From contig NZ_FAOO01000019.1 of NCBI RefSeq assembly GCF_900070205.1, positions 1 to 32,959 on the forward strand: a stretch of 32,959 nt of DNA, read 5' to 3'. Below are positions 9,100 to 17,749 of the stretch, piece by piece. The stretch's first letter is position 1. Each line of letters begins with the position of its first letter. The notes below the pieces were generated by a model. The model worked only from the letters and a program-made list of their open reading frames with translations. It did not search any database and was not told the origin of the DNA. The position numbers and the translations under genes were made by a program. This stretch comes from Candidatus Thermokryptus mobilis (GTDB taxonomy: Bacteria; Bacteroidota; Ignavibacteria; Kryptoniales; Kryptoniaceae).

Positions 9100-9893
9100 A
9101 GAAAGTTACGACCAAGAAATTACTTGAAATGAAGGAACGGGGTGAGAAAATAGCAATGCTGACAGCTTATGATTTTTTGATCGCAAAGTTACTTGATGAG
9201 GCAGGGATTGATGTCATACTTGTTGGTGATTCACTTGGGAATGTCTTCCAAGGACATGCGACGACATTGCCAGTGACGCTTGATGATATGATTTATCACA
9301 CAAAGGCGGTTTGTAGGGGGGTTAAAAGAGCAATGGTCATCGTTGATATGCCATTTCTTTCTTATCAAGTTAGCATTGAGGAGGCGGTGAAAAATTGCGG
9401 TAGAGTTTTGAAAGAGACATGTGCAGAAGGCGTGAAGCTTGAGGGGGGAAGTGAAATAATTGAAGTTGTGAGCAAATTGACATCAATTGGAATCCCTGTT
9501 ATGGGTCATCTCGGCTTGACACCACAGAGCATCCATAAGTTTGGTGGTTATGATGTTAGAGGTGTGGATGAGAGCGAGGCGAAAAAAATTTTAAATGATG
9601 CGATTGAACTTGAGAAAGCTGGTGCTTTTGCAATCGTGCTTGAAAAAATACCAGCTGAACTGGCGAAAAGGGTGACAGAGTCCGTCAAAATCCCAACCAT
9701 TGGGATCGGAGCTGGTCCGCATTGCGATGGACAAGTTCTGGTGGTTTATGATATGCTTGGACTTTTTGAGGAGTTTAAGCCGAAATTTGTGCGAAGATAT
9801 GCTGAACTTGCAAAAGTTATAAAAAGTGCGTTTGAAAATTATATCGCAGATGTCAAAAGTGGAAAATTCCCCGCCGAGGGCGAGTTTTATTGA
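9096..9893 (+). CDS. panB: 3-methyl-2-oxobutanoate hydroxymethyltransferase (ketopantoate hydroxymethyltransferase)
   Basis: The first step of pantothenate/CoA synthesis: transfer of a hydroxymethyl group from 5,10-methylene-THF to alpha-ketoisovalerate. The TIM-barrel enzyme is 265 residues, normal for the family. Visible motifs are [21 protein letters not shown] (metal-binding Asp), VDMPFLSY (second metal Asp), [16 protein letters not shown], the catalytic Glu in [12 protein letters not shown] (E183), and [16 protein letters not shown]. It overlaps the preceding gene by 4 nt and is the last gene of the first operon; a 66-nt gap separates it from the metal island. No other pan genes are present. 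Confidence 0.95.
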   Translation: MKKVTTKKLLEMKERGEKIAMLTAYDFLIAKLLDEAGIDVILVGDSLGNVFQGHATTLPVTLDDMIYHTKAVCRGVKRAMVIVDMPFLSYQVSIEEAVKNCGRVLKETCAEGVKLEGGSEIIEVVSKLTSIGIPVMGHLGLTPQSIHKFGGYDVRGVDESEAKKILNDAIELEKAGAFAIVLEKIPAELAKRVTESVKIPTIGIGAGPHCDGQVLVVYDMLGLFEEFKPKFVRRYAELAKVIKSAFENYIADVKSGKFPAEGEFY

Positions 9894-9959
9894 AATGGAA
9901 CTTATATTCTCAATTTTTTTGTTATATCCTTGTGAGAAAATTCAAAGATTAAGGCGAAA

Positions 9960-10337
9960 GTGAAAAGGTTTATCAACATAGTTGTGCTACTTGTTTTTCT
10001 GCTTGGGACGATTCCTTACTCCGTTATTTTAAAGGATTGCAAGATATTTGATATGGAAGACCTCCAAATGACATGTTATTGTGAGGCGGGTTTAGATGGG
10101 GGAGTTTATTTTAACAGCATTGAAAATCTTTGTTGCGAGACAAAAACATTTGAGAAAGGAAAGGTTAATGAATTTTCAATCTCAAAAGATGAAGTAGTCA
10201 AGGTAATTTCCACAAGTTTTATCCCTTCCGATTTTCTTCCAAAGTTTGAGCGTCCTATCAACTTTTCACTCTTTTATAGCTTCAAACCACTGCTGGGGTT
10301 AAAAATACCTTTGATGAATTGTTCCCTCCTCATTTAA
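9960..10337 (+). CDS. Small secreted Cys-rich protein upstream of the Cus-type pump (HYC_CC_PP-like)
   Basis: A 125-residue protein with an N-terminal hydrophobic signal segment (about 5-20) and six cysteines: C27, C39 and C41 (TCYC), C58 and C59 (LCC), and C121. The spacing of CYC, CC and a later FIPSDFLP stretch resembles the small 'HYC_CC_PP' proteins found next to metal efflux genes in Bacteroidota; this match is from memory and not certain. CxC and CC pairs suggest periplasmic copper, silver or similar thiol-metal binding. The start is GTG 9960 with AAGG 5 nt upstream; no in-frame ATG precedes the signal segment. It lies 65 nt before the CusC-like gene. Confidence 0.6.
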   Translation: MKRFINIVVLLVFLLGTIPYSVILKDCKIFDMEDLQMTCYCEAGLDGGVYFNSIENLCCETKTFEKGKVNEFSISKDEVVKVISTSFIPSDFLPKFERPINFSLFYSFKPLLGLKIPLMNCSLLI

Positions 10338-10402
10338 AAATGTCCGCTTTTTCTTTTTAACTTATTTTTATTTTGCTTTAAAACAAATTCCGCTAAATAA
10401 TT

Positions 10403-11647
10403 ATGCGTTTAACCATCGGTGTTTTGGTCCTTATATTTTCATACTTTGCCTTTTCGCAGACGCTTGACGATTACATAAATCTGGCGCTTGAAAATAACCC
10501 AGAATTGAAATCTTACAAATTTCAAGTTGATGCATTAGAGAGAAGGATTAAACAGGTTGGCACACCATCTGACCCAATGTTGATGCTTGGGGTAGCAAAC
10601 TTGCCGACGAATTTAAGCTTTGCGATGGATATGATGACGATGAAAGAAATTGGGATAAAACAAATGCTTATGTATCCGGGGAAGTATTCATTGATGAGTA
10701 AGATGGCGCAGAAGGATTATGAGATAGCAAGGGAAGTTTATGAGTTGAAGCGAATTGAGATGATCGCTGAGATTAAAATGCTTTATTTTGAGATTTATTA
10801 TATGACAAGAGCAATTGAGATCACGAAAAGGTCAATAGATTTGCTTAGGGACTTTGTTAAGATAACATCAACTAGGTTTGCAACCGGGCAGGGGATTCAA
10901 CAGGATGTTTTGAAAGCACAAGTTGAGCTTTCAAAGATGACGGATGAACTCATCCGTATGGAAAGAAAGAGAAAAGACCTTATAGCGAGGTTCAATGCCT
11001 TACTTTACAGGAAGCCGATGGATTCGGTTTATGTTCCCGAAGAGTTAAAATTGGTTGAGTTTTCCTTAGCCTATAATGAGATTGAAAGGATTGCATTTGA
11101 GAATAATCCTATGGTGATTGCGATGAGGAAGATGGTTGAGAAAGATAGGTTTATGAACGAGTTTGCAAGGAAAGAGTTGATACCTGATTTTGAGATCAGA
11201 TTTTCATATGGTCAGCGTTCTGCGATTGAGCCGACAGGCGTTAAGGCGCTTGATATGTTAAGTTTTTCAATAGGGTTAAATTTACCTGTCTTTTTCTGGA
11301 GGAAGCAAAATTTAAAGGTTGAGGAGACAGCGATAGCTATAATGCAATCTGAGGCGAAGTTTTTATCCGTTAGAAACGAGATATCAAGGATGATCCAAGA
11401 AGCGCTCAATGAAATTGAGGAGAAAGCAAAGCTAATTGACCTTTACAAGAATGGTCTAATACCGCAGGCGACACAAAATTTAAACATTGGGCTTGTCGGT
11501 TATCAAGTTGGAAAAATTGACTTTATGACGCTTGTTGATAATTTCATGTCCCTTTACAAATATCAAATTCAGTATGAGAAAGTTTTCTCCGAATATCACG
11601 GCAAACTTGCTGAAATTGAAAAGCTGATTGGGAAAAGGATTTTTTAA
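10403..11647 (+). CDS. TolC/CusC-family outer-membrane efflux channel
   Basis: A 414-residue outer-membrane efflux protein, the exit duct of the tripartite pump encoded with the next two genes. A signal peptide spans about 1-18 (SYFAFSQ). Two OEP repeats are visible: the first begins at LDDYINLALENNPELKSYK, the second near AYNEIERIAFENNPMVIAMR. Long alpha-hairpin segments (IQQDVLKAQVELSKM; ATQNLNIGLVGYQVGKID) are typical of the family. The segment around residues 70-125 is unusually rich in Met (AMDMMTMKE, KQMLMYPG), as in other proteins of this island. No lipobox Cys is seen, unlike E. coli CusC. The start has no visible Shine-Dalgarno. Confidence 0.88.
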   Translation: MRLTIGVLVLIFSYFAFSQTLDDYINLALENNPELKSYKFQVDALERRIKQVGTPSDPMLMLGVANLPTNLSFAMDMMTMKEIGIKQMLMYPGKYSLMSKMAQKDYEIAREVYELKRIEMIAEIKMLYFEIYYMTRAIEITKRSIDLLRDFVKITSTRFATGQGIQQDVLKAQVELSKMTDELIRMERKRKDLIARFNALLYRKPMDSVYVPEELKLVEFSLAYNEIERIAFENNPMVIAMRKMVEKDRFMNEFARKELIPDFEIRFSYGQRSAIEPTGVKALDMLSFSIGLNLPVFFWRKQNLKVEETAIAIMQSEAKFLSVRNEISRMIQEALNEIEEKAKLIDLYKNGLIPQATQNLNIGLVGYQVGKIDFMTLVDNFMSLYKYQIQYEKVFSEYHGKLAEIEKLIGKRIF

Positions 11648-11667
11648 AACAAAATGGAAATTTCAAA

Positions 11668-13200
11668 ATGAAGTTTAAGTTGATGTTAACAGTTATTTTC
11701 ATCGCACTTATTTCATCAATTGGTGGTTACTTGATTGGGAAAAAATTTCCAGGTAGAGAAGAAGGGCAATCAAAAACAGCAATTTTAAAATCGGAGAAAA
11801 AAATTCTTTACTATAAAGACCCGATGCATCCTTGGATAACGAGTGATAAGCCGGGGAAAGCACCGGATTGTGGTATGGACCTTGTCCCGGTTTACGAGGG
11901 AGAGGAGGAAGTAGAGGAGGGGGTAGTGAGGATTGACCCGGCTGTGGTTCAAAATATAGGTGTTAAAATTGAGCCAGTTAAGAGGATGAAGCTTACAAAG
12001 ACGATAAGAACGATAGGCAGAGTTGATTATAATGAAAGGAAAATTGCTATGCTCACGACGAAGGTTTCCGGTTGGATTGAAAAGCTCTATGTTGATTATA
12101 CTGGCAAGTTTGTCAGAAAGGGTGAGCCATTGTTTGAAATTTACAGCCCAGAGCTTGTAACTGCGCAAGAGGAATATCTCCAAGCGATAAATTACAAGCA
12201 AAGTGTCTCAAAGAGCAATGACCCGAATATAATTGAAGGTGCGAATCAACTTGTTGAAAGTGCAAAGAAGCGACTTCTTTACTGGGATATAACTGAGGAA
12301 CAAATAACAGAACTTGAAAAAACGAAGCAGATTCGTAAGACATTGACGCTCTATTCCCCTGTTGACGGTGTAGTTGTTGAGAAAAATATCTTTCTTGGGA
12401 TGAAAATTTCGCCAGGTATGAACTTGATGAAAATTGCTGATTTATCAAGCGTGTGGATTTATGCTGATATTTATCAATATGAGTTGCCTTGGGTCAAAGT
12501 TGGGGAAGATGCAGAGGTTGAGATTTCTTATATCCCGGGGAAAATTTTGATGGGCAAGGTAGTATATGTTTATCCGTTCCTTCAGCCGGAGACGAAAACT
12601 GTGAAGGTGCGACTTGAATTTGAAAACCCGGGTTATCTTCTGAAACCAGATATGTATGTAAATGTTAACATAAAATCAAAGGTTGCAATTGATGCTCTCG
12701 TTGTCCCGGAGCAGTCGGTTATAAGGACAGGGACCCGTGATATTGTTGTCGTGGCGCTTGGAGGAGGAAGGTTTAAATCAGTTGAGGTAAAGCTTGGTGT
12801 CCTTGCTGATGGTTATTATCAAGTCCTTGATGGTCTTCGTGAAAATGAGAACATAGTGATATCATCTCATTTCCTCATTGACTCCGAAAGCAATCTTAAG
12901 TCCGCACTCGCTCAATTGACACATCAACATGGTAGCTCAATGCTCCCAGAGGAGGGCAAACCGGATGGAAAAACGGAGGAGCATAAGGATCATAATATGG
13001 AGCATGAAAATCATATGGAAAAAGATAGTAAAGTAAAACAAGAAACTGTTGGAGAAGTTATTGACCCTGTTTGCGGGATGGAAGTTGAGCCGGATGAGGA
13101 ACTTTCTTTCGTTTATAAGGGCAAAAAGTATTACTTCTGCATGAAGTCTGATATGGAGAAGTTCAAGGCAAATCCAGAGAAATATCTTAAACAAAAATAA
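11668..13200 (+). CDS. cusB: CusB-like periplasmic adaptor with N-terminal metal-binding and C-terminal YHS domains
   Basis: A 510-residue membrane-fusion protein of the heavy-metal RND family, bridging CusA and the outer channel. An N-terminal signal/anchor covers about 5-24. A heavy-metal-binding domain occupies about 47-77 (YKDPMHPW and APDCGMDLVP, with H54, C68 and M70 as likely ligands). The adaptor core with barrel-sandwich and beta-barrel domains runs from about 88 to 420. A His/Met-rich linker follows (THQHGSS, EEHKDHNMEHENHMEK). The C-terminus is a YHS domain at about 466-510 with C469 in DPVCGM and C491 in YYFC. The YHS domain is additional to E. coli CusB and may do the delivery job of CusF, which is missing here. 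The gene lies 20 nt after cusC and 14 nt before cusA. Confidence 0.9.
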   Translation: MKFKLMLTVIFIALISSIGGYLIGKKFPGREEGQSKTAILKSEKKILYYKDPMHPWITSDKPGKAPDCGMDLVPVYEGEEEVEEGVVRIDPAVVQNIGVKIEPVKRMKLTKTIRTIGRVDYNERKIAMLTTKVSGWIEKLYVDYTGKFVRKGEPLFEIYSPELVTAQEEYLQAINYKQSVSKSNDPNIIEGANQLVESAKKRLLYWDITEEQITELEKTKQIRKTLTLYSPVDGVVVEKNIFLGMKISPGMNLMKIADLSSVWIYADIYQYELPWVKVGEDAEVEISYIPGKILMGKVVYVYPFLQPETKTVKVRLEFENPGYLLKPDMYVNVNIKSKVAIDALVVPEQSVIRTGTRDIVVVALGGGRFKSVEVKLGVLADGYYQVLDGLRENENIVISSHFLIDSESNLKSALAQLTHQHGSSMLPEEGKPDGKTEEHKDHNMEHENHMEKDSKVKQETVGEVIDPVCGMEVEPDEELSFVYKGKKYYFCMKSDMEKFKANPEKYLKQK

Positions 13201-13214
13201 AAGTTTTAGTTCAA

Positions 13215-16200
13215 ATGCTTCAAAGAATAATTGAGTGGTCAGTAAACAATAAGTTTATCGTCGTGATAACCGTCATCTTCGCAATACTTGCGGGGATTTA
13301 CTCAATTCAGACAATTCCGATAGATGCGATTCCTGATTTAAGTGATGTTCAGGTGATAATTTACACTCAGTATCCGGGGCAATCGCCTGAGATTGTTGAA
13401 CAACAGATTACATACCCGCTTACGACTGCAATGGTTTCCGTTCCGAAGTCAAAGGTTGTGCGTGGGTATTCATTTTTTGGTTTTTCGCTTGTCTATGTGA
13501 TTTTTGAGGATGGGACAGACCTTTATTGGGCGAGAAGTCGTGTGCTTGAGTATTTAAACTATGCAATGAATAAACTACCTAAGGGAGTTGTTCCAGCGCT
13601 TGGTCCAGATGCAACTGGTGTTGGATGGGTTTATATGTATGCTCTTGTATCGGATAAAAGGGATTTAAGCGAGCTTCGTTCAATTCAGGATTGGTATCTC
13701 AGGTATGCACTCACAAGCGTTGAAGGCGTGAGTGAGGTTGCAAGCATCGGTGGATATGTGAAAAATTACAGGATAACAATTGATCCGAATAAGCTCCTTG
13801 CTTACAACATACCGCTAAGTCAGGTGGTGATGGCGATTAAGCGAAGTAATAATGATGTCGGTGGTGAGGTAATAGAGATGGGTGAGATGGAGTATATGAT
13901 TCGCGGGCTTGGATACATAAAGACAATTGAAGACATAAAGAAAATCCCAGTTGGGGTAAGTACATCTTCTGAGAAAATGGCAAAGGTTATGACACAAGCT
14001 CCTATGGCTGAGATGTCTGGAATTGGTATGGGAAGCGCAAATATGGGTTCGGAAATGCTTTCTTCACATGAGATAGTTTCACGGAATAGAATTTTTGGTG
14101 CCGGGACGCCGATTTATCTTGGTGATATAGCTACGATTTCTATTGAACCGATGATGAGGCGGGGAATTGCAGAGCTTAACGGTGAGGGTGAAGTTGTAGG
14201 TGGAATAATAGTGATGAGGCATGGTGAAAATGCTTTAAAAGTTATTGAAGGGGTGAAGAGAAAACTTGAAGAGTTGAAATCAGGATTGCCTGATGATGTT
14301 AAAATCATAACCGTTTATGATAGGTCTGAGCTGATTAAAAGGTCAATTGCAACTTTAAGAGAGAAACTGATTGAGGAGTCACTCATTGTTGCCCTTGTTT
14401 GTTTTTTGTTCTTATTTCATTTTACAAGTGGATTTGTAGCTATTTTCACGCTTCCGACGGCGATTTTGATTTCCTTTATCATAATGAAAATTCAGGGGAT
14501 AAATGCTAACATAATGTCGCTTGGCGGTATCGCAGTTGCAATTGGCACTATGGTTGATGCTGCGATAATTATGATTGAAAATGCGCACAAACATCTTGAG
14601 CGTGATTCTGGCAAGAAAGACCACTGGAAGATAATACTTGACGCTTCAAAGGAGGTTGGTCCATCGCTTTTTTACTCTCTGCTCGTTATCACAGTTTCAT
14701 TCCTTCCGGTCTTTGCACTTGAAGCACAGGAGGGGCGATTGTTCAAGCCACTTGCTTATACAAAGACATATTCAATGGCTGCAGCTGCAATTTTATCAAT
14801 CACGATTGTCCCAATTCTGATGGGATATCTCATCAGGGGGAAGATTCCACCTGAGGAGAGAAATCCCATAAATAGATTTTTGATGAAGATTTATCATCCC
14901 GTTTTACATTTTGCTTTGAGGTTCAAGTGGCTTGTTATAGTGGCGACAGTGTTAATTCTTGCGTTGACTTATATTCCTTATTCAAAAATTGGTTCGGAAT
15001 TTATGCCCCCGTTATGGGAAGGCGATCTTCTTTATATGCCGACGACTTTGCCTGGTATTTCAATCACGAAGGCGAGAGAAATTTTACAGCAGACGGATAA
15101 AATTATAAAGCAATTTCCTGAGGTTCATCATGTCTTCGGTAAAATTGGGAGGGCTGAGACAGCAACCGACCCGGCTGGTCTTGATATGATTGAGACAACA
15201 ATAATGTTGAAGCCAGAAAAAGAATGGCGACCGGGGATGACACCTGAAAAACTTGTAAAAGAGATGGATAAAGCACTTCAAATCCCGGGTTTGTCAAATG
15301 CCTGGACTATGCCTATAAAAACTAGAATTGATATGCTTTCAACTGGGATAAGAACACCGGTAGGAATAAAGGTTGCCGGTCCAGATCTGAAAACACTTGA
15401 AGAGATAGGGAAAGAAATTGAAGCGGTGATAAGAAAAGTTCCTGGAACGGTTTCAGCTTATTCAGAAAGGATACTTGGTGGGAATTATGTTGACTTTAAA
15501 ATCAAAAGAGAGGAGGCGGCAAGATATGGTTTAACTGTTGGAGATGTTCAAGATGTTATTATGACTGCAATTGGTGGGATGGAAATTACTACAACTGTTG
15601 AAGGGCTTGAACGTTATCCTGTTAGTATAAGGTATCCGAGAGAGTTAAGGGATAATATTGAGAATTTGAAACGAATTCTCGTTCCAACTCCAACAGGGGC
15701 GCAAGTTCCTTTAACTCAACTTGCAGATATTGAAATTAAAAAAGGTCCAATGGTAATCAGAAGCGAGGACACGAGACCAAATGTTTGGATCTATGTTGAT
15801 TTTAGGGATTACGATGTCGGGACTTATGTGAGAATGGCACAACAGGCGGTAAAGGAAAATGTCAAACTTCCGCCCGGATACACGATCAGCTGGAGTGGTC
15901 AGTTTGAATATATGGAGAGAGCGAAACAGAAACTTTACTATATAATCCCGGCAACATTGCTTTTAATTTTCGTCATAATTTATCTCAACACGAAATCAGT
16001 TACAAAGGTGCTCATAGTTTTTCTCGCTGTGCCGTTTTCGCTTGTCGGAGCTATATGGCTTCTCTACATACTTGGTTATAATATGAGTGTTGCTGTATGG
16101 GTGGGAATAATAGCTCTTGCTGGGCTTGATGCTGAAACCGGTGTCGTAATGCTTCTTTATCTTGACCTTGCTTATGAGGAGTGGAAGAGAAAGGGGTTAT

Positions 16201-16481
16201 TGAGGACAATTGATGACTTAAAAGAGGCAATTTATCATGGTGCTGTAAAAAGAGTGAGACCAAAGGCGATGACTGTTTTTACGATAATTGCTGGGCTTTT
16301 GCCTATAATGTGGAGTCACGGGACAGGTGCCGATGTGATGAAAAGAATTGCTGCACCAATGGTTGGTGGGGTTGTCACAAGTTTTATACTTGAGCTAATT
16401 GTTTATCCAGCGATTTATCTTATTTGGAGAAGCTGGAGCTTGAGAAAAGAGATTAAAACTGAGCAAATGGAGCGGGAATGA
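13215..16481 (+). CDS. cusA: CusA-type Cu(I)/Ag(I) RND efflux pump
   Basis: A 1088-residue inner-membrane proton-driven exporter of the HME-RND family. It shows the TM1 start IIEWSVNNKF, the periplasmic porter motifs IPDLSDVQV and YPGQSPEIVEQQ, and the TM4 region TMVDAAIIMIENAHKHLE (D448), a likely proton-relay site. Three methionines, M608 (LLYMPTTLPG), M658 (LDMIETT) and M707 (RIDMLSTG), match in motif and in 50/49 spacing the copper-binding triad M573/M623/M672 of E. coli CusA, so Cu(I)/Ag(I) rather than Zn/Co/Ni is indicated. A Met-rich insert lies at about 248-294, between IPVGVS and GTPIYLGDIA. The gene follows cusB by 14 nt. Confidence 0.95.
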   Translation: MLQRIIEWSVNNKFIVVITVIFAILAGIYSIQTIPIDAIPDLSDVQVIIYTQYPGQSPEIVEQQITYPLTTAMVSVPKSKVVRGYSFFGFSLVYVIFEDGTDLYWARSRVLEYLNYAMNKLPKGVVPALGPDATGVGWVYMYALVSDKRDLSELRSIQDWYLRYALTSVEGVSEVASIGGYVKNYRITIDPNKLLAYNIPLSQVVMAIKRSNNDVGGEVIEMGEMEYMIRGLGYIKTIEDIKKIPVGVSTSSEKMAKVMTQAPMAEMSGIGMGSANMGSEMLSSHEIVSRNRIFGAGTPIYLGDIATISIEPMMRRGIAELNGEGEVVGGIIVMRHGENALKVIEGVKRKLEELKSGLPDDVKIITVYDRSELIKRSIATLREKLIEESLIVALVCFLFLFHFTSGFVAIFTLPTAILISFIIMKIQGINANIMSLGGIAVAIGTMVDAAIIMIENAHKHLERDSGKKDHWKIILDASKEVGPSLFYSLLVITVSFLPVFALEAQEGRLFKPLAYTKTYSMAAAAILSITIVPILMGYLIRGKIPPEERNPINRFLMKIYHPVLHFALRFKWLVIVATVLILALTYIPYSKIGSEFMPPLWEGDLLYMPTTLPGISITKAREILQQTDKIIKQFPEVHHVFGKIGRAETATDPAGLDMIETTIMLKPEKEWRPGMTPEKLVKEMDKALQIPGLSNAWTMPIKTRIDMLSTGIRTPVGIKVAGPDLKTLEEIGKEIEAVIRKVPGTVSAYSERILGGNYVDFKIKREEAARYGLTVGDVQDVIMTAIGGMEITTTVEGLERYPVSIRYPRELRDNIENLKRILVPTPTGAQVPLTQLADIEIKKGPMVIRSEDTRPNVWIYVDFRDYDVGTYVRMAQQAVKENVKLPPGYTISWSGQFEYMERAKQKLYYIIPATLLLIFVIIYLNTKSVTKVLIVFLAVPFSLVGAIWLLYILGYNMSVAVWVGIIALAGLDAETGVVMLLYLDLAYEEWKRKGLLRTIDDLKEAIYHGAVKRVRPKAMTVFTIIAGLLPIMWSHGTGADVMKRIAAPMVGGVVTSFILELIVYPAIYLIWRSWSLRKEIKTEQMERE

Positions 16482-16552
16482 GAATGCGATTCTAACATCA
16501 GTGTGGGTTCTGCGGTGCGAATTGAAATTAAAAAACAAAAAGACAAATTAAC

Positions 16553-16915
16553 ATGAAAGACAAAATTTTTCTTTCGCTTCTTATCGGTATGATTCTCGCG
16601 GTTGGTTTAACCTTTGCACAACAGCAGAAAAGGGCAGAGGAAATTTTTAAGGATGCAAAAACCATTGATGAAATTTTAAATTACATCGTGGGTAATCACG
16701 GACTTATGATAAAACTTCTGGATAAGGCTATAGCTGACAAACACGCAAGAGATATGATGATGGATCGCCTCATGTCTTATGCTGAGAAGGACACTGCAAT
16801 GGCTGAAAATATGTGTGAGATGATGATGGGCGGTAAAAACATGATGAGGATGATGAAAAAGATGATGCAGGGAAGGGAAAAGGAAGGGATGGAGAAGAAG
16901 GAACATATGCATTGA
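16553..16915 (+). CDS. Met/His-rich secreted protein, probable copper-binding
   Basis: A 120-residue protein with a signal peptide (about 1-22, ending LTFAQQQ) and a C-terminal half very rich in methionine. About 17 Met occur in the last 54 residues, in runs such as RDMMMDRLM, CEMMMGGKNMMRMM and KKMMQG, ending EHMH, with one Cys. Met-rich and Met/His motifs bind Cu(I)/Ag(I) in periplasmic copper proteins, and the gene follows cusA by 71 nt, so copper sequestration or chaperoning is likely. I recognise no named family. The N-terminal part (KTIDEILNYIVGNHGLMIKLLDKAI) is predicted helical. The start ATG 16553 has no good Shine-Dalgarno. Confidence 0.75.
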   Translation: MKDKIFLSLLIGMILAVGLTFAQQQKRAEEIFKDAKTIDEILNYIVGNHGLMIKLLDKAIADKHARDMMMDRLMSYAEKDTAMAENMCEMMMGGKNMMRMMKKMMQGREKEGMEKKEHMH

Positions 16916-16985
16916 TGCTTTTCTTGCATCCCTAATTGTTTTCCCCAGGGGTGCTGTTTTTTAAAAAGTAAAAGGGAGATTTAAA

Positions 16986-17153
16986 ATGCTTAGAGACCCC
17001 GTTTGCGGAATGGAGGTAAATGAAAGTGAAGCCGTTTTTAAGGTTAGGTATAAAGGGAAGACATACTATTTTTGTTCTCTTTACTGTAAGGAAGAATTTG
17101 AAAAAGAGCCCGAGAGATACATTCAAGAAAGAGAGGAGGAATCCGATGAATAA
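16986..17153 (+). CDS. Stand-alone YHS-domain protein
   Basis: A 55-residue protein, nearly all one YHS domain: RDPVCGMEVNESEAVFKV near the start, then YKGKTYYFCSLYCKEEF, then PERYIQ. YHS domains occur in copper enzymes, copper ATPases and metal carriers, and bind metal through the Cys of DPVCGM and the Cys of YYFC; this one has an additional Cys in FCSLYC. It is similar to the C-terminal domain of the CusB in the same island, so it could be a soluble carrier paralogous to that domain. There is no signal peptide, so it probably acts in the cytoplasm. GGGAG at 16974-16978 lies 7 nt before the ATG. The stop overlaps the next gene by 8 nt (ATGAATAA). Confidence 0.85.
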   Translation: MLRDPVCGMEVNESEAVFKVRYKGKTYYFCSLYCKEEFEKEPERYIQEREEESDE

Positions 17154-17694
17154 GTTTAGATACCTCACTTTGTTGCTTTTTCTGCTCGCTTTATCATTTG
17201 CCTTGGTTTTTTCGCACGGGAAAGAAAGACATGGAAAAAAGGATTCTGTAAAAGTGCTTCAAAGTGATAGCAGTGTTGCGCAGATTGAGCCATACAGAAT
17301 TGACTTGAAAATAACACTATTTGAGCATATTCATAACAAGATTATTCATTTCCCGATAGCTTTTGTCGTTGCAGGGTTTATATTTACTCTTCTGGGGTTT
17401 AAACGGCGTGAGATTTTAAACTTAGTTAGTGTTCTTGTTTTTCTTGCGGGATTGTTTGGCATTTTAGCATATTTGACAGGTGTTTCGCAGGGGTCCGCAT
17501 TTGAAAATACATCAAAAGAATGGGTGGTTGAAACGCATAGGAATCTTGGGATAGCAACGGTGATTTCAATATGGGTGTGGTTTTTGTTCTTAAGTGTTAA
17601 GAAATTGAAAAAAATTTCCTGGGTTATAGGTGTAATTGCTTTAATTCTGGTTCTGATCGCTGGGTTTTACGGTGGCATTCTTGCACACGGTTGA
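17146..17694 (+). CDS. DUF2231-like membrane protein with His-rich N-terminus
   Basis: A 182-residue protein. The hydrophobic start (about 1-23, LLLFLLALSFALVFS) looks like a signal peptide or anchor, followed by HGKERHGKK, a short basic His-containing stretch. Four membrane segments follow at about 68-85, 92-110, 135-150 and 158-178. The motif HNKIIHFPIAFVV, the later ETHRNLGIAT and the end YGGILAHG are characteristic of DUF2231 proteins, whose function is not established; conserved His residues at the membrane face suggest metal or haem binding. I chose ATG 17146 because AGGAGG lies 6 nt upstream and it starts at the signal segment. A longer frame from 17020 would overlap the YHS gene almost entirely. 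It overlaps that gene by 8 nt. Confidence 0.78.
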   Translation: MNKFRYLTLLLFLLALSFALVFSHGKERHGKKDSVKVLQSDSSVAQIEPYRIDLKITLFEHIHNKIIHFPIAFVVAGFIFTLLGFKRREILNLVSVLVFLAGLFGILAYLTGVSQGSAFENTSKEWVVETHRNLGIATVISIWVWFLFLSVKKLKKISWVIGVIALILVLIAGFYGGILAHG

Positions 17695-17749
17695 TTTCTC
17701 TTGATTTAGTCGTTAATGATAGAACGAAACAAATTAAAAGGAGGATAAG

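Noticed and set aside
9894-9959. Promoter for the metal island in the gap after panB
   Set aside because: TATATC is present, but no acceptable -35 or Bacteroidetes-type TTTG element is found at proper spacing.
16911-16932. Short hairpin GATGC...GCATC after the Met-rich gene as a terminator
   Set aside because: The stem is only 5 bp and AT-containing, with no T-run directly after, so it is too weak to call.
17020-17145. Upstream extension of the DUF2231-like gene
   Set aside because: It overlaps the YHS gene in another frame; the YHS motifs are clear and AGGAGG at 17134-17139 supports ATG 17146.
17710-17727. Inverted repeat TCGTT...AACGA between the DUF2231-like gene and the small membrane gene
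   Set aside because: A 5-bp AT-rich arm pair is expected by chance and has no supporting context.
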